Shown here in pieces: positions 1 through 5,832 of a DNA stretch of 38,263 bases. Made by a program: the position numbers and the translations under genes. The stretch comes from Bacteroidales bacterium (GTDB lineage Bacteria > Bacteroidota > Bacteroidia > Bacteroidales > UBA3663). Every line of letters begins with the position of its first letter. Position 1 is the first letter of the stretch. Location of the stretch: assembly GCA_017561935.1 (NCBI GenBank), contig JAFZBE010000040.1, forward strand, positions 1 to 38,263, given 5' to 3'. The notes under the pieces are model-generated. The model was not told the DNA's origin. It did no database searches and worked only from the letters and a program-made list of their open reading frames with translations.

Positions 1-107
1 ATGTTCAGGTCGCGCATCATACGCGGCGCTACGCGCTGCTCGAAGCCCCGCAAGGTATATGCCTTCCTTGCACAGTGCGAATAGTTCTTCGGTCGTTTCA
101 GTAGCAT
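1..107 (-). CDS. possible 5' end of a gene running off the window
   Basis: An open frame starts with ATG at 107 on the minus strand and leaves the window after 35 codons (MLLKRPKNYSHCARKAYTLR...). Its codons are rich in G/C at the third position, as in the other genes of this window. A second minus frame is also open and encodes TTEELFALCKEG, so the reading frame is not certain. The start lies directly after the T-rich 3' flank of the inverted structured element at 117-311. I do not recognise the product. Confidence 0.25.
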   Translation of the reverse strand, partial: MLLKRPKNYSHCARKAYTLRGFEQRVAPRMMRDLN

Positions 108-116
108 AGTAGTAGA

Positions 117-311
117 TATAAAAAAGGATGAAAAATGGAGTGTATTGAATGGAGTCGCCCGATGGCGCCTCTACTGCCTATCTTACAGCCTTCATCCGTG
201 AGCAAGCTCCCTGATGCTGGCTCTAAGCTATTCAGCACCCCTTCGGGGCTTACATTCAATCCCCTCGAAAATCCTATAAAATCCTTAAAAATGTTTGCTC
301 ATCCCGTATCT
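117..311 (-). ncRNA. structured ~190-nt element, copy 1 (four-way junction)
   Basis: Read on the minus strand, 260-144 folds into a four-way junction. P1 pairs 260-253 with 151-144 (ATTGAATG/CATTCAAT). P2 is CCCC-GAA-GGGG (248-238). P3 is a long stem pairing 235-213 with 196-174, tipped by GAGC/GCTC. P4 is CGCC-ATCG-GGCG (167-156). Copy 2 at 519-710 has the same order of stems. Both flanks also match copy 2: upstream CATTTTTAAGnATTTT..AGGATTTTCGA and downstream CCATTTT..nTCCTTT. Function is unknown; it could be a non-coding RNA or a small non-autonomous mobile repeat. An open frame that crosses it on the plus strand (135-329) is probably not a gene. Confidence 0.6.
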
Positions 312-329
312 AAAGACATGTTTTATTAA

Positions 330-405
330 CTCTACGGACTTTCAGGACTTAAAGGACAATGCGGCTCCAAGCTAATAGTCCCTAAAGTCCCAAGAGTCCG
401 TAGAG
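330..405. repeat. long hairpin built from 9-bp-phased GGACT units
   Basis: Arms 330-357 and 378-405 are complementary at 23 of 28 positions around a 20-nt loop. The left arm has GGAC(T) at 336, 345 and 354. The right arm has AGTCC at 377, 386 and 395. Both arms therefore repeat with a 9-bp period. The element lies between the two inverted copies of the structured element. Its role is unknown; it could work as a bidirectional terminator or be a dispersed intergenic repeat. Confidence 0.7.
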
Positions 406-455
406 ATTACTATTCCGAAGAGTAATACTGACGCCCCTCGGAGCGCGTAGCGAAA

Positions 456-485
456 ATCTGTGCCTATCTGTGGCGATCTGTGTGA
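456..485. repeat. three 10-bp-phased ATCTGTG repeats
   Basis: ATCTGTG begins at 456, 466 and 476, exactly 10 bp apart, with variable 3-nt spacers. No gene covers it. My impression is that similar ATCTGTG arrays are common between Bacteroidales genes. No function can be read from the sequence. Confidence 0.6.
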
Positions 486-518
486 CCTAATATTGACCCG
501 CAGAATTTTATCCATAAA

Positions 519-710
519 AGATTGGGACATACGCATTTTTAAGAATTTTTCAAGGATTTTCGATTTAACGAAGATGATGCCCTGAAAGGGTGATGAGTAG
601 TTTGGGAAAGACAGCAGAAAGCTCGCTTGCTGGTGGCTTTTTCAAGCTATTCATCAGGGCTGCTATCAAGCAGCACCATCTTCGTTAAATCCATTTTCCG
701 TCCTTTATAA
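519..710 (+). ncRNA. structured ~190-nt element, copy 2 (four-way junction)
   Basis: On the plus strand, 562-691 folds into a closed four-way junction. P1 is 15 perfect pairs (562-576 with 677-691). P2 is CCCT-GAA-AGGG (580-590). P3 is 19 continuous pairs (592-610 with 637-655), extended by CAGCA/TGCTG (612-616 with 628-632). P4 is GCTGCT-ATCA-AGCAGC (659-674). Four P3 pairs are G-U on the plus strand and would be A-C mismatches on the minus strand, which argues for a plus-strand transcript. Compared with copy 1, P2 and P4 change U-A to C-G, P3 changes G-U to A-U and U-G to C-G, and P1 differs in sequence but stays paired. The element ends next to the stop of the 106-aa gene. Confidence 0.65.
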
Positions 711-712
711 TA

Positions 713-1033
713 TTATGAAGGTAAGAAATTGATCAGACGGAACTCGGAATGATATCGTGAATCTCCCTCCTGTGTCTTCGACTCCCGAAGCTCGCACAGG
801 AACACGAGCTCGCCCTCTGTTCCTTCAGGGAAGTTGAACCCTTTGGCTTCATCATTGAACAACGTGAAGGGAATCGTGTCCTTGCGGAAGTCGGTACTCT
901 CGAAGGTCACTTTACGACGATAACCAGCTGTCACGTCATTGCCATTCTCGTCCCTTACGATCATTCCATTCTCTTTTTTCGGGTAAGGTACAATCTCACC
1001 CACTTTTGTTAGTTTCACTCTTTGTTTTAACAT
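713..1033 (-). CDS. hypothetical protein, 106 aa, possibly OB-fold-like
   Basis: A small soluble protein with no signal peptide or membrane segment. It alternates beta-rich stretches and ends in EFRLINFLPS. The overall look (short strands, polar loops, aromatic ends) recalls small OB-fold single-strand-binding-like proteins of Bacteroidetes, but I see no diagnostic motif, so this is a weak inference. It follows the 153-aa gene by 30 nt on the same strand and probably shares its promoter at 1536-1567. The structured element at 519-710 begins right after its stop codon. Confidence 0.6.
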   Translation of the reverse strand: MLKQRVKLTKVGEIVPYPKKENGMIVRDENGNDVTAGYRRKVTFESTDFRKDTIPFTLFNDEAKGFNFPEGTEGELVFLCELRESKTQEGDSRYHSEFRLINFLPS

Positions 1034-1063
1034 TGCTTTAAGTTTTTAATTGTAATTCGAGGA

Positions 1064-1525
1064 TTAGCGTTTGAAGTAATCGCACTCATGAAGCACAGCT
1101 ACAAAGAGAGAGCCGAGGATGTCCTCCATCTCATGCAGACGCTGCTTGAAGTCGTTGTCCGATTCGTACTCCTTCTGCTTGGGCAGCATGCACTTCAGAT
1201 AGCCACCCGCGTAATCCTGTTGACTATACCAAAACATCGATAGCAAGTCTTGCAGCATTGCGTTGATGGTCTCATTGTCGATGAACTTCTTTCTGTTTAG
1301 CAAAAAGGAGTCAATCGGGGAACCCTTCAGCGCATCGAACTTCTCGAGCAGAAGATTGAAGCTCTTTTTGTCGATATCGAAGAGATGGCTGAGCTCCTGT
1401 ACCTTCTCCTTGAACGATTGCGGTTCCAAAGTGAGGAACAGGTCCATCATAGCCGTGTTCCCTGATCTCCGCTCACTCTTTAGTTTTTGTTTTTGTGCCA
1501 TAAATATTTGTTTTTGGTTAGACAT
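1064..1525 (-). CDS. hypothetical protein, 153 aa
   Basis: An unrecognised, mostly helical, charged protein without signal peptide or membrane segment. The N-terminus is basic (QKQKLKSERR, residues 12-21), and the C-terminal half is acidic and aromatic. A TAnnTTTG box at 1536-1543 puts the likely transcript start near 1529. The ATG at 1525 would then leave almost no leader, so the in-frame Met at 1501 (MAQKQKLK) is an equally good start. Five phased TATGCCT repeats and a terminator hairpin lie directly upstream. It is followed after 30 nt by the 106-aa gene. Confidence 0.65.
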   Translation of the reverse strand: MSNQKQIFMAQKQKLKSERRSGNTAMMDLFLTLEPQSFKEKVQELSHLFDIDKKSFNLLLEKFDALKGSPIDSFLLNRKKFIDNETINAMLQDLLSMFWYSQQDYAGGYLKCMLPKQKEYESDNDFKQRLHEMEDILGSLFVAVLHECDYFKR

Positions 1526-1535
1526 TTTGCTGGCA

Positions 1536-1567
1536 CAAATCTAGGCACAAAAAAAATCCCCACCAAA
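1536..1567 (-). promoter_or_regulatory. Bacteroidetes-type promoter for the 153/106-aa genes
   Basis: On the minus strand, TTTG (1567-1564), a 20-bp spacer, then TAGATTTG (1543-1536) fit the Bacteroidetes -33/-7 pattern. The -33 box lies at the loop edge of the hairpin 1553-1586, so folding or protein binding there could affect initiation. Confidence 0.6.
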
Positions 1568-1586
1568 ATAAATCGGTGGAGATTTT
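1549..1586 (-). terminator. intrinsic terminator after the 280-aa gene
   Basis: On the minus strand an 11-pair stem with one mismatch (1586-1575 with 1564-1553; core CCACC/GGTGG) is followed by eight T (complement of A1549-1556). It lies downstream of the 280-aa gene and overlaps the promoter of the 153-aa gene. It could instead be an operator dyad. Confidence 0.55.
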
Positions 1587-1590
1587 GATT

Positions 1591-1637
1591 TATGCCTGTT
1601 TATGCCTGTTTATGCCTAAATATGCCTCTTTATGCCT
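1591..1637. repeat. five TATGCCT repeats at exact 10-bp spacing
   Basis: TATGCCT begins at 1591, 1601, 1611, 1621 and 1631, so all copies face the same side of the helix. The reverse-oriented core AGGCA occurs at 1644-1648 and at 1543-1547. The array lies in the spacer just upstream of the promoter of the 153-aa gene. This layout suits cooperative binding of a regulator or iteron-type binding by a replication or recombination protein; which one cannot be told. Confidence 0.75.
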
Positions 1638-1641
1638 TGTT

Positions 1642-2484
1642 TTAGGCACGAAAAAGATTCATATTAAGGGTTTCAAGGGCAAGTGAAAGTTCATCTGCTT
1701 GATATCTATCACGCTCATTCATTAGCTTTGAATACCATGGTTGTGCTACTTTTCCCCCAAATTCTTCTACAAAAATATCGTATGGAATACTACTTTTGAA
1801 CAGACCTCTCTCGCATGCAGCTCTCAACGGTTTAATTATCTCACGTGGTGAAGTCTGATTATCCATATTACGATGTAGCCAGTCGATGAAATAAAGGGCA
1901 TGCTTGGGATAAGTCAACAAGGGGATAAGAGGAGATTTGCTGTAATCCCTACACGATAATAAATGTTGCTTGCTCACAAACGTTTCACTCTGTTTAGGCT
2001 TGGGGTTCACCTCTTCGTAATCCACACTCTCGGCATCATTACTCTCTTTACTACGTGAATTGCTGCCGTTATTGTGATTGTCAACATTCATGAAGACGCA
2101 GTAATAAGCATTAAAATTTTTTATCATAAAATCGTGAGTTTGTTTGTTGATAAAATCGTCCGACACTTCAATGGTGAGATGATCGATGTGGTAATGGACG
2201 TTTTTTTCTTGATGAACACTAAGTTTGTAGGACCTAATAATCCTACTAATAAATCTCTTCACCTTACATTGTCGCTTCGACTTGTGAAAAGACTTACGAG
2301 ACTTAGTCCCTGGAGGTGGTTTAGAAACTGAAAGAGATTGTTTGTCACTGACTGGGCAAGATTCCGGAAGGTCCTTGCCCACAGAATGATGGATTGGTTC
2401 ATCATTCTCAAAGAGTGAAGTCGCCATGTGAAAATGGTTAAATGATTTATTGATGTGTAACATTAAAACAGTTCGGGCAGCCAT
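1642..2484 (-). CDS. hypothetical protein, 280 aa
   Basis: I do not recognise this protein with confidence. The N-terminal third is Ser/Lys-rich with a basic patch (residues ~62-80). The middle has a His/Asn/Ser-rich, probably unstructured stretch (~135-165). The C-terminal ~90 residues look folded (HALYFIDWLH, then PLRAACERGLF and YDIFVEEFG). That end vaguely recalls small accessory proteins of Bacteroidales conjugative elements such as DUF6043, which is a weak inference. Met20 (2427) is an alternative start. It is AT-rich, unlike the genes after 11 kb, and has its own promoter and a ~200-nt structured leader. Confidence 0.6.
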   Translation of the reverse strand: MAARTVLMLHINKSFNHFHMATSLFENDEPIHHSVGKDLPESCPVSDKQSLSVSKPPPGTKSRKSFHKSKRQCKVKRFISRIIRSYKLSVHQEKNVHYHIDHLTIEVSDDFINKQTHDFMIKNFNAYYCVFMNVDNHNNGSNSRSKESNDAESVDYEEVNPKPKQSETFVSKQHLLSCRDYSKSPLIPLLTYPKHALYFIDWLHRNMDNQTSPREIIKPLRAACERGLFKSSIPYDIFVEEFGGKVAQPWYSKLMNERDRYQADELSLALETLNMNLFRA

Positions 2485-2493
2485 AACAGCTAC

Positions 2494-2658
2494 ACAGACA
2501 GTTAAACGACCAAGTAAAACCAGATATGATAGATGCCATGACTGCCCTCCCTGCGAAATTCACAAGGGAAGCAATTCAGGCACCAGTCTTCATATCTTGT
2601 TTTTGGTCGTTTAGTCTGTAAGACTTGGTGGTGCTCGAACTATTCTACCCGAAGGTAG
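2494..2658 (-). ncRNA. structured leader RNA upstream of the 280-aa gene
   Basis: Arms 2494-2529 and 2590-2619 form a stem of about 30 pairs with a few small bulges. Inside the loop, CAGTC/GACTG and GGCAT/GTGCC pairings cross each other, so they are alternatives or a pseudoknot; a TCCCT/AGGGA hairpin is also possible. Just upstream in the transcript is CTACC-UUCG-GGTAG (2658-2645), a stable tetraloop hairpin. The promoter at 2699-2730 places all of this in the 5' leader. No known riboswitch class is recognised. Confidence 0.55.
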
Positions 2659-2698
2659 CTATGTAATGCAAGTATTCAATTTCTTGAAAATTGCGGTG

Positions 2699-2730
2699 CA
2701 AATGTAAGCACAAATTCACTAATTTCCAAA
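2699..2730 (-). promoter_or_regulatory. promoter of the 280-aa gene
   Basis: On the minus strand, TTTG (2730-2727), a 20-bp spacer and TACATTTG (2706-2699) match the Bacteroidetes promoter pattern. The predicted start near 2692 gives a leader of about 200 nt. The rest of 2731-2870, between this promoter and the stop of the restriction gene, shows nothing clear. Confidence 0.6.
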
Positions 2731-2870
2731 TTAAATCCACAAAAAATAGCAAAAAGCGCCATTATTGTTGTGTTGAATGAAAAATGTGCACTTTTTGCTT
2801 AGAGTTTGGAGCATGAATATTGCTGAACTCAGTGGGTTTGTTTGTTCTGTTGTCGATTTTGATATGATGT

Positions 2871-5828
2871 TTAGTTCGTATTTATTACCTCATCTATTAT
2901 TGTCCGCAGCTGCTGATTATTGAGTTGATCCCTGAAGTTCACGTTCAATTCCGGATAGTCCTCGCGAAGCTGGTCAAAGAACTTCTTGGCGCAGCTGATT
3001 TTCTTCTCTTCCACTCCACGTAAGTTGGCTGGCGCATCCACACCTTTGGTCTCGACAATGATATTCAGTTCCTTTGATCCATCTGTCTTCTTTACCATAT
3101 ACATGAAGTCTGGGCTGTAGGAGTCGTTGGTAATCGTTGGAATAGCGATACTCTTACGAGGAATCTTACCAAACACAATGACCTCCTCAATATCCGATGT
3201 TCTGAGGTTTTTCTGCTCCAGATCGCTATCGTATGTGTAGGCATCATACAGGTATCTGTCAGCCACCCTTGCACTATCCAGATGATTGCCGATATAGCTC
3301 TGCACGATGTCCTCATACAACTTGCCGTTTTCGTCAGTGAGTCTTGTGCGCTTCACATCGTATGTTGTCTGCTTATACTTGAACTGGCTCATGGAGTTTT
3401 CAATCTTCCAATTCGTGATATTGCTGATAACACGGGCCAACGACTGGTCGTTGATCATTTCCTGATTAAAAGTTGGCTTACTGCCAATGCCCTTGCACAT
3501 TGCCTCGTGGAGCGTACGAATAGGGACACTGGTAGCACGGTTAATCCTCTTTAGGAATTCGTTATAAGGCATACGGTTTCCCGTCGTCTGGTATGAAACG
3601 CCAGTATCTTGAACGAATGCCATCTTTCCTTCGTCAGTACCCACAATCTCTCTTTGACTGGTCAAAACATAATTAGCGAACACTCCGCCACTGAGGAGCG
3701 TCGGGAGAGCTTTCTCCAGTTCTTTTTCCAACATGGGATCGAAGAAGATGACATACCTCTTATTGATCTTCATCCACAGGTCACGCAGGCGGTCGAACAC
3801 CAGCGGTCGAATCTTAACCTTATTGGTATTCTTCTTATTGCGGTCAATCACCTTCGACTTCGGCAGACCTGTATTGGCAAACTCTGGGTAGAGGTTATAG
3901 AGCTCACCCAGCATGTCGCCGTTGATATGGTACTCCAAATCCTTGATGATGCCACGGTTCTTCAGGTCTATCATCAAAGCCCATTCGTCGATTCCACGCT
4001 CCCGGGCAACACGCTGAATGAGCTCAGCAGGAATCTTGTCGGTGATAACCACCTTCGGCAACTGTCCGTTGATCTCGGCAACCAGTTTGGCAGCAAAGTC
4101 TGCCTCGTCGAAATCAACAATGTAATTCAGCAAATACGCTTCGCTGCTGCGGTTGCCATATTCATCTACAGGCAAACGGAGTCCACGCCCCACCTCCTGT
4201 AACTTGCTGATCTCGCTACCACTGGAACGCAGCTTGCAGATAGTGAACACATTGGGATTGTCCCAACCCTCTTTCAACGTCCACTTCGAGAAGATAAAGC
4301 GGCGTGTGTTCCAACTGCCATCTTCATTCTTAAACGAAAGAAATAGCTTCTTGTCGTGCAGAATCTCCTTCACCTGCTGAGCAATCTCCTCATCGCTATT
4401 CTGATTGTCTTCAGCGAAATAACCTCCATGACAGGCATGAGGGTCTTTCAATGTGGCTTCCAGATAGGCTCTGTATTCATCAGAACAGGGCTGTCTTAAC
4501 TCATACCTTACTCTTTCTGATAGCAGCGCTTCGAATTTCTCGGCCAGCCAACCGTTTTCCTGCTCCTCTCCACGATACGAACGGATATTGTCGATAAAGA
4601 ACAGGGCCAACGTCTTCATGCGTTGGGGACGCTCAAAGTTCAGACGTTCAGTTTCGAAATGCCGCTGAATAGCCAGCTTCACCATTTCTTCCTGATAAGA
4701 CTGGGCATAGACAGACGGACTGAAATGTTCGCTGGTATGGAACTGCTTGCCGTTCGACAGCGTCACCAAACCTTTCTCTACCGCATCTACGCTGACATTC
4801 TGCATCTCGGGTGCCAATGTGATAGGGTCGCCGGCTTGCAGCGTTTCCGTTTTACCGGCATATTGCAAAGTCACCTTGCGTTCGCGCTCATTGATTTCCC
4901 TGATGATGATACGTTCGCGCTGCTGCCCTTGCAACTCGAAGTGCTCCTTGGCGACGCCCTTGATCAGGTTCTGAGAAAAAGCATCGCAGGCATTCAGGTC
5001 GTAGAGCAGATTCAGATAGTCTTTCTCCACGTGGCGGTATTTCCCCTTGCCCACGGTTATCTCAGGGAATGTGGCACCATAGCGCAGTATCAGTTGCGGC
5101 TTCAACTCTTTCAGTATCTGGGTATAGGCGGCTTGTGTACGGGAGAAACGGTGGGGCTCGTCGATAATGACAACAGGATGCGTAGCCCTCAGCGCATCGA
5201 AAGGACGATAATAACCCAACACACCAAAGTCGTAGTCGTTACGTTTCAAGACCTGCGCATTCGTCAGCAGGGCCATGTTCAGCAACAGCACATATATCTT
5301 GTTGCGCTGTTGGCATGAGCCTTCAACGAAGTCGCGCACCACGCCAGGGAAATACCTCTTGCCTTTCTTCGTCTTGGCTGCTTCCAACACACCCACCTCC
5401 AAATCACAATGATAACCACAGGCATCATAGAAGTGGCGCTGCACATAGAGGTCACTCAGGAATTGGTCTGCTCCTGCCTTGATGGGCAGGGATGGTACAC
5501 AGATGATGAATTTATTCAGGCCGTAGCGCTGATGCAGTTCGAAGATGGTCTTGGCATAGACATACGTCTTGCCAGTACCCGTCTCCATCTTGATGTCAAG
5601 ATTTATCGGGCCATTTTCTTCAGGTCTTGCGAATGACTTTTGACGTCCATGCAGCAATTGCTCTTTAACAGCGAAGATGTTGCTGCCCAACTGATGCAAA
5701 GGATCCTGCCAAAGGGGATTGGCATAAAAGTCTGTAGGTGGCTGCCAAGAGATATCTTTTAGTGCATCACCCACGGCCTCTACTGGCAACTGCTGGTGTG
5801 GCAGATTGTTCTGTAATATCAGTTCCAT
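2871..5828 (-). CDS. res: type III restriction enzyme, Res subunit
   Basis: This is the ATP-dependent helicase/endonuclease subunit of a type III restriction system, which cuts DNA after translocation between unmodified sites. The superfamily 2 motifs are in order: Walker A METGTGKT (81-88), DEPH (223-226), RYGATFPE, then the motif V/VI region ending in QEVGRGLRLP. The C-terminus carries a PD-(D/E)xK nuclease: SPDF (905-908) and ETK (926-928). The length of 985 aa is usual for the family and all key motifs look intact. It starts 4 nt after the stop of the methyltransferase gene, the standard mod-res order, so the two are cotranscribed. Confidence 0.95.
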   Translation of the reverse strand: MELILQNNLPHQQLPVEAVGDALKDISWQPPTDFYANPLWQDPLHQLGSNIFAVKEQLLHGRQKSFARPEENGPINLDIKMETGTGKTYVYAKTIFELHQRYGLNKFIICVPSLPIKAGADQFLSDLYVQRHFYDACGYHCDLEVGVLEAAKTKKGKRYFPGVVRDFVEGSCQQRNKIYVLLLNMALLTNAQVLKRNDYDFGVLGYYRPFDALRATHPVVIIDEPHRFSRTQAAYTQILKELKPQLILRYGATFPEITVGKGKYRHVEKDYLNLLYDLNACDAFSQNLIKGVAKEHFELQGQQRERIIIREINERERKVTLQYAGKTETLQAGDPITLAPEMQNVSVDAVEKGLVTLSNGKQFHTSEHFSPSVYAQSYQEEMVKLAIQRHFETERLNFERPQRMKTLALFFIDNIRSYRGEEQENGWLAEKFEALLSERVRYELRQPCSDEYRAYLEATLKDPHACHGGYFAEDNQNSDEEIAQQVKEILHDKKLFLSFKNEDGSWNTRRFIFSKWTLKEGWDNPNVFTICKLRSSGSEISKLQEVGRGLRLPVDEYGNRSSEAYLLNYIVDFDEADFAAKLVAEINGQLPKVVITDKIPAELIQRVARERGIDEWALMIDLKNRGIIKDLEYHINGDMLGELYNLYPEFANTGLPKSKVIDRNKKNTNKVKIRPLVFDRLRDLWMKINKRYVIFFDPMLEKELEKALPTLLSGGVFANYVLTSQREIVGTDEGKMAFVQDTGVSYQTTGNRMPYNEFLKRINRATSVPIRTLHEAMCKGIGSKPTFNQEMINDQSLARVISNITNWKIENSMSQFKYKQTTYDVKRTRLTDENGKLYEDIVQSYIGNHLDSARVADRYLYDAYTYDSDLEQKNLRTSDIEEVIVFGKIPRKSIAIPTITNDSYSPDFMYMVKKTDGSKELNIIVETKGVDAPANLRGVEEKKISCAKKFFDQLREDYPELNVNFRDQLNNQQLRTIIDEVINTN

Positions 5829-5832
5829 AGTG

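Noticed and set aside
135..329. 64-codon plus-strand open frame
   Set aside because: It runs through the four-way-junction element whose homologous copy at 519-710 has no matching frame; the covarying stems explain the sequence better.
562..691. tRNA or tmRNA
   Set aside because: The cloverleaf look is superficial: the closing stem is 15 bp, the third stem over 20 bp, and no CCA end or T-loop sequence is seen.
1591..1637. CRISPR array
   Set aside because: Units of 7 bp with 3-bp gaps are far too short, and no cas genes are present.
2494..2619. Integron attC site or retron RNA
   Set aside because: The arm ends do not fit the RYYYAAC/GTTRRRY pair at both sides, and no integrase or reverse transcriptase is present nearby.
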